In this document: piece by piece, positions 1-8,268 of the stretch
Layout: the number at the start of each line of letters is the position of its first letter
Position numbering within the stretch: the first letter of the stretch is position 1
DNA from: an uncultured Thiotrichaceae bacterium
GTDB lineage: Bacteria > Pseudomonadota > Gammaproteobacteria > Thiotrichales > Thiotrichaceae
Direction: 5' to 3'
Assembly: GCA_902727985.1 (NCBI GenBank)
Contig: CACVAY010000139.1
Coordinates: forward strand, 1 to 64,000
Length of the DNA stretch: 64,000 nucleotides
The notes under the pieces: model-generated
What the model was told of the DNA's origin: nothing
The model's database searches: none
What the model saw: the letters and a program-made list of their open reading frames with translations, nothing else
Made by a program: the position numbers and the translations under genes

Positions 1-26
1 GTTATAAAGTGCAATTGACACCGGGT

Positions 27-67
27 ATGAAAAAGCCAGTAATGAATCACATTACTGGCTTTTTCAT
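27..67. terminator. Bidirectional intrinsic terminator
   Basis: A perfect 18-bp inverted repeat (ATGAAAAAGCCAGTAATG and its complement) flanks a 5-nt loop. Each arm carries an A/T tract, so both strands read as a GC-containing stem ending in a T run. It lies downstream of the ompA-like gene on the minus strand and presumably downstream of a plus-strand gene that ends left of the window. Confidence 0.85.
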
Positions 68-111
68 AATAAAACCACAATAAAACTTGAATACATGTGG
101 CGAGATATGAT

Positions 112-810
112 TTATCTCGTTACTGTGCGACTACCTGTTACCCGGATTTCTACACGACGATTTTGGGCACGACCTGGTTTTGTCTTATTGGAAGCAACGG
201 GTCTTGTTTCACCCATACCGTTAACACGCATTATTCCTCTATTCATGCCTTTAGTAGACAAGTAATTCGCGACAGACTGGGCTCGTTGTACAGATAATTT
301 TTGATTGTAAGACGTTTTACCAATGCTATCGGTATGTCCAATAACAGAGATGGAGCTTGGTGTAACACGTGAGGTACGCACCCTATTCGCTAGCTGGTCT
401 AATTCACCCATGGACTTTGCACTCAACTTTGCACTATCAAAGCCAAAATTAGCACCTTTTGATTCATTAAGATTCAAAACGAACGTTTGAGGCTTTGGCT
501 TTGGTGGTGGCGCAATAGGTTTTGGTTTTGGTTTTGGTACTGGTTTTATAACTGGTTTTATAACTGGAGTCGGTTTTACAATGGGAGGGGGAGCAATCAC
601 TTCTTTGACTGGCTCTGGAGCCGGTGCTGCACCACAAGCTTCCAAACCACCTTCGCCCAGAGCCCCATGTACACATTGACCTGAGCCATCTTTCAGCGCA
701 TTACCGTTAGAACTCGTCCAATATGTGTCATTACCTGCTAAAGCTACTGACGAAAAAGATACAGTAAGCAATGCAACCAAACTTATGGTTGGAATTTTTT
801 TATTTTTCAT
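112..810 (-). CDS. OmpA-family outer-membrane/peptidoglycan-associated protein
   Basis: The 232-aa product starts with a signal peptide (MKNKKIPTISLVALLTVSFSSVALA), followed by a short region with two Cys and a Pro/Lys-rich linker (PKPKPKPIAPPPKPKP). The C-terminal OmpA domain (about residues 110-225) contains FGFDSAKL, VIGHTDSIGKTSYN and the closing NRRVEIRV. Such domains bind peptidoglycan non-covalently and anchor envelope proteins to the wall. I chose the ATG at 810 because TAGGAGAAAAATT precedes it; the track start at 909 would add 33 residues ahead of the signal peptide. No beta-barrel is visible, so the linker probably tethers the small N-terminal part to the wall. Confident for the domain, not for a specific role. 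Confidence 0.88.
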   Translation of the reverse strand: MKNKKIPTISLVALLTVSFSSVALAGNDTYWTSSNGNALKDGSGQCVHGALGEGGLEACGAAPAPEPVKEVIAPPPIVKPTPVIKPVIKPVPKPKPKPIAPPPKPKPQTFVLNLNESKGANFGFDSAKLSAKSMGELDQLANRVRTSRVTPSSISVIGHTDSIGKTSYNQKLSVQRAQSVANYLSTKGMNRGIMRVNGMGETRPVASNKTKPGRAQNRRVEIRVTGSRTVTR

Positions 811-864
811 AATTTTTCTCCTAAAAGTAGATATTGCTCCCCATAGCAACAATAAGCCATGGAC

Positions 865-918
865 GTTCATTAACAGTATGAGTGTAATGAACATCTCCCC
901 CTGTTGCATATGTGCAAC
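865..918 (-). promoter_or_regulatory. Two dyads in the ompA-like upstream region
   Basis: Two inverted repeats lie just upstream of the OmpA-like start: GTTCATTA-N12-TAATGAAC (865-892) and GTTGCA-TATG-TGCAAC (903-918). They could be operators or leader hairpins. A weak -35-like TTGTGA lies further upstream on the minus strand, so the second dyad may overlap the promoter. Function is inferred from position only. Confidence 0.35.
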
Positions 919-1122
919 ACGATAATGTCACAACCTGACTAAAATCACAATTTTTCGCCGATCGTTTTTTACACACTCTCATATTTGACAACAGTCTGAA
1001 AAAACTTATTTTTTACTTGTTGCGTGACCCTTGATCAAAATAATACCGACTATTGTCACAATGCCAGTTTTAAGCCCATGAAATATAAAGCACTCTGTCT
1101 ATAAATACACAGAGATGATCTT

Positions 1123-1557
1123 ATGAAATATGCCAACACCGAAAATCAGACTTTTTTCCAACTGTTGTATTTAAAACAAAAAATGATTCGATTATTGATA
1201 TTATTTGTATCAAGCTTGGTTATAAGCTTTCCCGTTCTTTCATTCACTCACACTCAATCTACAATAACACTGGCTAAGGATATTCGACTCAGTACCCTGA
1301 CCAACGAGCCATCATCCCAATCAGATGACTCTGATTTCTCAGTTGCTCTACAATCCAGGATTCTCAACTTATTGATACAACAATTGTTGGAAAATACCGA
1401 CAAAAGTCTTTACTCCTCATTTAAAGAATCATCTGTTTTTTATAAAACTAACGCGTTTACCGTTAATATTTCCGCTAATATTGAAAATAGAATCAGAATA
1501 GAGATTCATGATTTCAGCGTGACACCCACCAAAGTGCTAGATGTTTTCCCCGAATAA
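1123..1557 (+). CDS. Hypothetical exported protein
   Basis: This is a 144-aa ORF I do not recognise. A hydrophobic stretch (MIRLLILFVSSLVISFPVLSF, residues 21-41) looks like a signal peptide or anchor, so the true start could be the internal ATG at 1183. The upstream ATG at 1123 has a modest AGAGATG ahead of it. The mature part is polar, rich in Ser/Thr and lacks cysteine; it includes a predicted helix around SRILNLLIQQLLENTDK. The gene stands alone between the divergent OmpA-like gene and glnK. It could be a lineage-restricted periplasmic protein; function unknown. Confidence 0.55.
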   Translation: MKYANTENQTFFQLLYLKQKMIRLLILFVSSLVISFPVLSFTHTQSTITLAKDIRLSTLTNEPSSQSDDSDFSVALQSRILNLLIQQLLENTDKSLYSSFKESSVFYKTNAFTVNISANIENRIRIEIHDFSVTPTKVLDVFPE

Positions 1558-1746
1558 ACAAATATCTACCTAAGATACTTATCACTAAATCTTATATTTA
1601 CACGCTTTTGCATCAACGCAAGACGCCCCCCTCACTCTGTTGACCCCATATCATCATTGTATCAATGCATCGTAAAAGGTATTCTTTACTGCGGTTTGTG
1701 AGCAAAATACGAATACTTCTCATCCGTTTTATGCTCATTTCATTAA

Positions 1747-2094
<348 letters not shown>

Positions 2095-2115
2095 CGTTAC
2101 ATTTTAGGAAGTCTA

Positions 2116-3408
2116 ATGAATAAGTTTTTAACCTTTATCTTTTTATCGATTTTTTCGATGTCTGCTTTTGCAGATGAGATCAATGGCGCGAATACCGCCT
2201 GGATTCTTACTGCAACAGCCTTAGTACTCTTTATGACCTTGCCAGGTCTTGCTTTATTCTATGGTGGTTTGGTTCGCTCAAAAAACATCCTTTCCATTCT
2301 CATGCAATGTTTTGCCATTGCTGGTATTGCTTCCATCGTCTGGGTGGTCGTTGGATATAGTATTGCTTTTGATACGTCTAATGGTAATCCCTATTTTGGT
2401 GGTTTCAGCAATGTATTATTTGCCAATATTGGTGAAGATACGCTTTCTGGGGATATTCCAGAATCGCTTTTCGCATTGTTCCAAATGACATTTGCCATTA
2501 TTACCCCAGCCCTCATTATTGGGGGGTTTGCAGAACGAACTAAATTTTCAGCCGTTCTATTATTCTCAACGTTATGGATGATTCTTGTCTACGCACCTGT
2601 TACGCATTGGGTTTGGTCAAGTGAAGGTTGGTTATTCAAAATGGGACTGCTCGACTTTGCGGGAGGTACTGTCGTACACATAACCGCTGGTGTAGCCGCA
2701 TTAGTTGCTGCAATTATGATCGGGCCGCGTAGAGACTTTGGCAAATCCGCCGTTAAACCCCACAACTTGACGATGACGGTGACTGGCGCAGGTATGCTTT
2801 GGGTTGGCTGGTTCGGCTTTAATGGTGGTAGTGCTTTGGCAGCTGACGGTAATGCTTCAATGGCAATGCTGGTAACACATATTTCAGCAGCAGTAGGCGC
2901 CATGACCTGGATGCTAATCGAGTGGATTAAATATGGTAAACCCACAGCACTAGGCACCGTTACAGGTATGGTTGCAGGGCTTGGTACCATTACCCCAGCT
3001 TCTGGATTTGTTGGCCCTGCTGGAGCACTCGTTATTGGTTTCCTTGCTGGTATTGTGTGTTTCAATGCGACTTTACTTATTAAGCAAAAGTTTAAAATTG
3101 ATGACTCTTTGGATGTATTCCCGGTACATGGTGTTGGGGGTATTTTAGGAACTTTGCTAGCAGGCATTTTCGCATCGACGCAACTCGGGGTGTTCAGTGG
3201 TCAAGGCTTTGCAGATGGTATTTCGTCTATCAGTGAACAGTTAACCGTTCAAGCAATTGGTGTGGGAGCAACCTTCCTATACACATTGATCGCAACTGTC
3301 ATCATTTTCATCATTGTTAGAATGATTACAGGTATTCGTTGTGATGGTGATACTGAGACTCAAGGTCTTGATATCGTAGAGCATGAAGAGCGCGGTTATA
3401 CTCTCTAA
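2116..3408 (+). CDS. amtB: Ammonium transporter AmtB
   Basis: The 430-aa inner-membrane ammonium channel begins with a cleavable signal sequence (MNKFLTFIFLSIFSMSAFA) and has about 11 membrane segments. The twin pore histidines are visible in GGTVVHITAG and FPVHGVGG. The signature DFAGGTVVHITAGVAALVAA is also present. An AGGA Shine-Dalgarno lies ahead of the ATG. It is co-transcribed with glnK and followed directly by a strong terminator, so the pair forms a two-gene operon for ammonium uptake under nitrogen limitation. Confidence 0.97.
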   Translation: MNKFLTFIFLSIFSMSAFADEINGANTAWILTATALVLFMTLPGLALFYGGLVRSKNILSILMQCFAIAGIASIVWVVVGYSIAFDTSNGNPYFGGFSNVLFANIGEDTLSGDIPESLFALFQMTFAIITPALIIGGFAERTKFSAVLLFSTLWMILVYAPVTHWVWSSEGWLFKMGLLDFAGGTVVHITAGVAALVAAIMIGPRRDFGKSAVKPHNLTMTVTGAGMLWVGWFGFNGGSALAADGNASMAMLVTHISAAVGAMTWMLIEWIKYGKPTALGTVTGMVAGLGTITPASGFVGPAGALVIGFLAGIVCFNATLLIKQKFKIDDSLDVFPVHGVGGILGTLLAGIFASTQLGVFSGQGFADGISSISEQLTVQAIGVGATFLYTLIATVIIFIIVRMITGIRCDGDTETQGLDIVEHEERGYTL

Positions 3409-3430
3409 TAAAGATATAATCATCATGAAT

Positions 3431-3456
3431 AAAAGCCCGGTTCGCCGGGCTTTTTT
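3431..3456 (+). terminator. Intrinsic terminator of glnK-amtB
   Basis: AAAGCCCGG-TTCG-CCGGGCTTTTTT: a GC-rich stem closed by a UUCG-type tetraloop and followed by six T residues, 22 bp after the amtB stop codon. Confidence 0.93.
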
Positions 3457-3533
3457 GCGCCAAACACCGATACTGTTTTGTAATAGAACAGCTACGATAG
3501 AATTAAACCGTATTAGCAACATAAGCCACCATA

Positions 3534-5114
3534 GTGCCCAATAAAAAACAAAAAATTGCTGCTGTACTCGCTTTACTGGTGTACGTGTTTTCTGTCCTTT
3601 CGCTGTTTGCATGGCTAACAGGCAAGCCCGCATTATATGTAAATCTAACACCTTTTATTACCAACAACATTTACCCAGTAAGTAGCATCGTTCTCTTATT
3701 ACTTGCGAACTCCCTGTTATTACAAACACTCCAGGAAAAAAAATACCAACAAATAAACACTATTTCTCTTGTGCTACTCGCCATGATCATCGCGGGTATT
3801 GAATTTAGCTCTGTCGCTTTCAGTAATAGAGACTTCTCAATCAATGCTTATCTCCTGAGCCTGTTACCTACAACGGACACACCCAAACCGCTGACATTTC
3901 AAGTGGCTGCTGCATTGGTTCTTTTCTCATTGAGCTGTTTACTGCTTTATATTCGAAATTTTTATACCGTATACACCAGTCAAATCACCCAGATATTTAT
4001 CATCTCCATGATCATCACGGTGAGTTACGGTTATATCTACAACCAACGAACGCTACTCGAATACACTAAAGAAATTGGCATGACCTTTTTTGAATCACTG
4101 CTTTTTATTCTACTCAGTTTAAGCATGTTATTTCTAAAAACGAATGAAGGGTTTCTAAAAATTGCTTCAGGTAACTCCAGCGGTGCCATTCTTATTAGAA
4201 ACATGCTGCCCGTAATCGTTGTATTACCACTTATCTTGGGCTGGGTTTCCTACCTGGGTTTCAAATATAATTTTTATTCGGAACGATTTGGGGCGGCTTT
4301 ACTGCAATCTGTCACAGTCATGTTAACAGCATCCATTCTTATCCTCTTGGCACACATTATCAGTTTTCAGGAAACACAAAGAAAAAAAGCTGAACGTGAA
4401 ACCTTACGCATGCAACAAGATCTAGCACATATTGTACGAGTGAATAGTATGGGAGAGCTAGCATCAGGTATTGCCCACGAATTAAATCAGCCTTTAGCAG
4501 CGATTCAGCTATATGCTGCCGCTACGCAACGAATGATCGAGCAAACGCCTGAAAACAAAAAGATCGATAAAAATTTAGAGTCTATCAAGGAACAGACGCA
4601 ACGTGTTTCTGAGATCATCAAACGTATGCGTTCATTTTTACGTAAACAACAACCAAAGGTTGAAAAAGTAGAAATTGAACAATGTGTCGATGATGTTATC
4701 ACCTTGTTGCAGCATAAGCTTTATCAGCAAAACATTCGGGTCGTAAAATCATTTGATTACCCAATTCCAATGGTGAAAGTTGATAGCATTCAAATGACGC
4801 AGGTTATTCTAAACCTCTTTCAAAATGCCATCGATGCCATGCGAAATACGCTTGATCGCCCTTCGTTGATTACCGTTAGGATCTACAGTAAACGTCGCAT
4901 TCTACATGTTGAAATTAATGATACAGGTTCAGGCATTAGCAATAATGAAGCAGAGGATATTTTTAATACTTTTTTTTCTACCAAAGGAGAAGATGGCTTA
5001 GGAGTTGGACTTTCGATTTGCCGCACCATTATCGAAGCGCATAACGGTCGGCTATGGTTTGAGAGTAAAGAAAATGAAGGAAGTACCTTTTTCTTTACCT
5101 TACCGCTAGCCTAA
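3534..5114 (+). CDS. Membrane sensor histidine kinase
   Basis: This 526-aa protein has a roughly 285-residue N-terminal half containing several hydrophobic membrane segments. HisKA follows, with the H-box SGIAHELNQPLAA (His315). HATPase_c comes next, with N-box LNLFQNAIDAM, G1 DTGSGIS, F-box and G2 GLGVGLSICRTIIEAHNG. The H-box style matches the FixL/DctB/NtrB-like class. No recognisable PAS or HAMP domain is evident, so the membrane region itself may sense the signal. The start is a GTG without a good Shine-Dalgarno and could be a little off. No response regulator lies nearby, so it is an orphan here. Its position after amtB might suggest a link to nitrogen, but a terminator separates them. 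Confidence 0.87.
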   Translation: MPNKKQKIAAVLALLVYVFSVLSLFAWLTGKPALYVNLTPFITNNIYPVSSIVLLLLANSLLLQTLQEKKYQQINTISLVLLAMIIAGIEFSSVAFSNRDFSINAYLLSLLPTTDTPKPLTFQVAAALVLFSLSCLLLYIRNFYTVYTSQITQIFIISMIITVSYGYIYNQRTLLEYTKEIGMTFFESLLFILLSLSMLFLKTNEGFLKIASGNSSGAILIRNMLPVIVVLPLILGWVSYLGFKYNFYSERFGAALLQSVTVMLTASILILLAHIISFQETQRKKAERETLRMQQDLAHIVRVNSMGELASGIAHELNQPLAAIQLYAAATQRMIEQTPENKKIDKNLESIKEQTQRVSEIIKRMRSFLRKQQPKVEKVEIEQCVDDVITLLQHKLYQQNIRVVKSFDYPIPMVKVDSIQMTQVILNLFQNAIDAMRNTLDRPSLITVRIYSKRRILHVEINDTGSGISNNEAEDIFNTFFSTKGEDGLGVGLSICRTIIEAHNGRLWFESKENEGSTFFFTLPLA

Positions 5115-5124
5115 GACCAGCAGC

Positions 5125-5889
5125 TCACTTTTCGGATATTTCCTCAACAAAAGCGTCTTTCCGAATGAAATCCTGCCATAATCGTTGCTTCTGTTTCACA
5201 TCAATCGTTACTGGTTTATCAGTATTGTCGAAAGTCACCCACTTGGGGAAATAGCGACTCAATTTGTTCTTTATCACGATCTTGTCATCAATGAATTGTA
5301 ATACGTTATACACCCAATAATGCTGGGTCTGGTCGCTAACAAAAGACAAATGTAAATATTCACATCTGTCATCTTGCGTATAGTCATAAAAATCCTTATC
5401 TTCCAACGCATAACTGGTGATTTTTCTGACCGCGTAACGATTACCTTTTGAGAGTATAAAATAGCTATGCTGGCGATTACCCATCAGGTTTTTATCACCA
5501 GCTTGCATATTAACGATAAAATCCAGTTGCTTATCCTCATTGAGAAAGCCACTGTATACCTGATCAATATACGTTGGGTAATCTCCAATCATCACCTTTC
5601 GAATGAGTTCTTGTTTGCCAGAAGACAGTCCTGCATAGAGCCCAAAGGTTTTTTCACCATAATCCATGTCAATCGTTAAGCTATATGACTTAGCACCGCT
5701 TTTAGCCGTATATTGACTTTTATAATCCGTTTCAGTTCTAGACGTTTCCGCTATTGGTTGAAGTTGATTAATCGAGCAGTTGTCAGGAAACGCCCCCTTT
5801 GGATATGGCGGTGCTGATGGCTCGAAGGCAAATGCTACGCTTCCTCCAAGATAAATAAACGTGGCAACGGCTAACAGCAAGTGCTTCAT
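5125..5889 (-). CDS. Hypothetical exported protein
   Basis: The 254-aa protein has a signal peptide (MKHLLLAVATFIYLGGSVAFA). The mature part appears beta-rich and contains two cysteines (DNCSINQ, DDRCEYL) that may form a periplasmic disulfide. It carries alternating aromatic and charged stretches such as LDFIVNMQAGDKNLMGNRQHSYFIL. I do not recognise the family; it vaguely resembles periplasmic XAC2610-type proteins, but this is weak. An AGGAC Shine-Dalgarno precedes the ATG. It lies 9 bp downstream of the lipase-like gene on the same strand, so the two are probably co-transcribed. It converges on the histidine kinase with a 10-bp gap. Confidence 0.7.
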   Translation of the reverse strand: MKHLLLAVATFIYLGGSVAFAFEPSAPPYPKGAFPDNCSINQLQPIAETSRTETDYKSQYTAKSGAKSYSLTIDMDYGEKTFGLYAGLSSGKQELIRKVMIGDYPTYIDQVYSGFLNEDKQLDFIVNMQAGDKNLMGNRQHSYFILSKGNRYAVRKITSYALEDKDFYDYTQDDRCEYLHLSFVSDQTQHYWVYNVLQFIDDKIVIKNKLSRYFPKWVTFDNTDKPVTIDVKQKQRLWQDFIRKDAFVEEISEK

Positions 5890-5898
5890 AGCTAAGTC

Positions 5899-6993
5899 CT
5901 ATAAATAAGGGGCAAAGTAGTTCAAAGTGTAGTTAATATATTCAGGTACACAATTTCTGTGTTCAGCGGGAGATTCTGTGCACAAAACCAATTCAATATC
6001 CGCACCTAAACTTTGCATGGTATCCCGTGTGCTATAGGCTGTTTCCACGGGCACAATCTCATCATCTTCACCATGAAAAAGCTTAACAGGAATACTTGGG
6101 AGCCAATTATGGACATTATCTTGCGTATCACCTGCAAAAAAACGATTGAGGAAAGTTCGATCAATCACTACATCTGCATCTTTCGGAATAAGAGTATCGG
6201 CCAGAATATCGCTCACAAAATCTTGCAAGAATGAAGGGATATTCAACCCTCGTAATAGCTCATCAAGCGTAGTCGTCAAGTCATACGGCCCGCCTCCCAT
6301 AGTCACCGCAGATACCCCCAAATTATTACCTGCAGATTCAATTTGCTGAAAAGCAGCCATAGTGACATACCCCCCTTGGGAATAGCCGGTCATCAACAAA
6401 TCATTGCTTGTTTCAATCTCTTTAAACATTAGCCAGTCTTGTGCGGCCTGGATAAGATCAATAACAACATTAGCTGATGATTCACGTAATAAGTAAGGAT
6501 GTAACTGGCCTTGCGTAGAACCATATCCAAGATAATCAGCTGACACCACTATCATACCCTGCGATGCCATAATAGTTTCAATGCTCTTAGATGGATCATT
6601 CATCACGCTACTAGGCGCTTCGGCATTTTTGAATATGGTTGCATGTTGATAGCTAAGCAGTGGACTCGTCGTTGTCTTAACTGGGAGAGCAATAACACCA
6701 GAGGCTTTTTGTAAAACACCACTCCTGTCAGGAGTAAGATATTCAATCTTCTGTATATCTACATCATATCTCGCTACATTGGTATTAGAATCACCCAACT
6801 CCGTATCCAACGTCTGTTGAATGCTTGCTTTAGAGTGGCGTATTGCCGTGCTAATACTTTGAAAACCACCCTGCGTATTTTCCGGGTTTAGTTTGGGTGC
6901 AGTAACGAGGTTACTGGACTGTCCATTCCCACCACAAGCCGCCAAAAACATGAGGGAAAAGAGTGCAAATATACTGAAATAGGGTTTCATCAT
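5899..6993 (-). CDS. Lipoprotein alpha/beta hydrolase (secretory-lipase-like)
   Basis: The 364-aa protein has a lipoprotein signal (FSLMFLAACGG). The fold is alpha/beta hydrolase with nucleophile elbow MTGYSQGGYVTMAA (GxSxG), an acid in KLFHGEDDEIVPVE and a late His in SPAEHRNCVPEY. The overall pattern, including LLSYQHATIFKNAEAPSS and GMIVVSADYLGYGSTQG, is that of the LIP/secretory lipase and DAP2-like family. It would act on esters at the cell surface or in the periplasm; the substrate is not readable. AGGATG precedes the tandem ATGs. It is the first gene of a likely two-gene operon with the exported 254-aa protein. Confidence 0.83.
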   Translation of the reverse strand: MMKPYFSIFALFSLMFLAACGGNGQSSNLVTAPKLNPENTQGGFQSISTAIRHSKASIQQTLDTELGDSNTNVARYDVDIQKIEYLTPDRSGVLQKASGVIALPVKTTTSPLLSYQHATIFKNAEAPSSVMNDPSKSIETIMASQGMIVVSADYLGYGSTQGQLHPYLLRESSANVVIDLIQAAQDWLMFKEIETSNDLLMTGYSQGGYVTMAAFQQIESAGNNLGVSAVTMGGGPYDLTTTLDELLRGLNIPSFLQDFVSDILADTLIPKDADVVIDRTFLNRFFAGDTQDNVHNWLPSIPVKLFHGEDDEIVPVETAYSTRDTMQSLGADIELVLCTESPAEHRNCVPEYINYTLNYFAPYL

Positions 6994-7029
6994 TGAACAT
7001 CCTGTTTATTGATGAGAAAAGCTGTAAGG

Positions 7030-7878
7030 TTACTTGTTTATTCGTTGCAGAAACAATAATTTTTCTTTAGCGCTGACTTCAGAGTTCAGCTGCAAATCCA
7101 TTGCTATATCAGGCACTGAAGCATGTAGTCTTGTTAATTGCTGGTAACACAGAATAGCTTCCTGATGCTTACTGACTAGCTCTTGAATCTGTTTTGCGCC
7201 GCGAAACTTCATGTTACCAATGTCACTAATAGACGTTAAAAGCTGAGAAATAGTTTCAAACTTTATGAGCAATTTAGCCGCGGTTGCCATACCCACTCCT
7301 GGAACACCAGGAATATTATCTGCTTTATCTCCAGCTAGCGCTAAAAGATCAGCGATTTGGTCTGGCCTGACTTTAAACTGCTTGGTAATTTTCTTTTCGT
7401 TAATTGGCTGATCTCTGCCGTAATCCCATAATGTGTCCTGGACGCCAATTAGCTGGGCAAGATCCTTGTCCGCAGAAATAACATGATAGGCAAATTGCTT
7501 GCGTCGATAATGGTTTGCCCATGTAGCAATAACATCATCGGCCTCGTAGGTATTGCTGGCAGCCTCAACTAATCCAGACACCCGTAGATACTCTCGACAG
7601 CATTGAAATTGATAGCGCAAGTTATCAGGAGCTTTGCGTCGATTGGATTTATAATCTGGGTAGAGGTTTTTACGGTGCGATTTACTAAGACTCTCATCAA
7701 AAGCAAATCCAATATGCTGAGGCTGTTCGGTCCGCATGAGCTTATCAACAAAGTCAATAAAGCCATGTACAGCACCAACCGAGTTGCCATCTACATCAAC
7801 GAATTCTTCCCCCTGTTGGAACCAGGCACGAAAAACATAAATACTCGAATCAACTAACCAACACCTGTTCATTATCAT
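7030..7878 (-). CDS. 5'-3' exonuclease (PolA N-terminal/Xni type)
   Basis: The 282-aa stand-alone protein resembles the exonuclease domain of DNA polymerase I. It starts with WLVDSSIYVFRAWF and carries AFDESLSKSHRKNLYPDYKSNR, the metal-site run YEADDVIATWA and SADKDLAQL. A helix-3-turn-helix follows (LAGDKADNIPGVPGVGMATAAKLL). No polymerase or 3'-5' exonuclease domain follows. Related stand-alone enzymes include Xni/ExoIX flap endonucleases, but this protein is longer than E. coli Xni, so I give no symbol. The ATG directly abuts the TAA of ychJ (TAAATG), which implies translational coupling. Confidence 0.88.
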   Translation of the reverse strand: MIMNRCWLVDSSIYVFRAWFQQGEEFVDVDGNSVGAVHGFIDFVDKLMRTEQPQHIGFAFDESLSKSHRKNLYPDYKSNRRKAPDNLRYQFQCCREYLRVSGLVEAASNTYEADDVIATWANHYRRKQFAYHVISADKDLAQLIGVQDTLWDYGRDQPINEKKITKQFKVRPDQIADLLALAGDKADNIPGVPGVGMATAAKLLIKFETISQLLTSISDIGNMKFRGAKQIQELVSKHQEAILCYQQLTRLHASVPDIAMDLQLNSEVSAKEKLLFLQRINK

Positions 7879-8268
7879 TTAACCAACTTGAGCGTTGAAA
7901 TCACCGTCAAGATAAACCCAGCGCCCCTTGCTTCTCACAAATGTACTGATTTCATGCATCTGCTGAATTCCCTGAGCACCTTGGTAACTCGCTATAAATT
8001 CAACCGTCCCCTCAGCTTCTGTTTGGGAACTCTGTAAGATCTTCAAATTCAACCATGTCATCTTGTCTAACTGACGTAATGAGGGTAATGATGGACGAGT
8101 ATCCTTGGCCCATGTTTTATAGATATAATTCCATTTTTCAAGCGTATAAGCTGTATAGCGTGAGCGCATTAAAGCCTCAACTGTCGCTGGACTTTTCTTC
8201 TGAAAATAGGGCTCACAACACTTATCGAAATTGCTGCCAGATTGGCAAGGACACGTTGTATGATTCAT
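7879..8268 (-). CDS. ychJ: YchJ-family SEC-C motif protein
   Basis: About 129 aa. The N-terminal zinc-binding SEC-C motif is present (CPCQSGSNFDKCCEPYF), followed by the conserved SPATVEALMRSRYTAYTLEKWNYIY of the YchJ/UPF0225 family. Function is unknown; the SEC-C motif resembles that at the SecA C terminus. I place the start at the ATG at 8268; the track uses a GTG two codons earlier. That ATG lies within ATGATTCAT, whose other strand carries the start of the divergent aminopeptidase gene. Confidence 0.88.
   Translation of the reverse strand: MNHTTCPCQSGSNFDKCCEPYFQKKSPATVEALMRSRYTAYTLEKWNYIYKTWAKDTRPSLPSLRQLDKMTWLNLKILQSSQTEAEGTVEFIASYQGAQGIQQMHEISTFVRSKGRWVYLDGDFNAQVG

Noticed and set aside
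2589-3167. 192-aa ORF antisense to amtB
   Set aside because: It lies entirely within amtB, has no Shine-Dalgarno, and its Pro/Ala-rich composition follows from the codon use of the sense strand.
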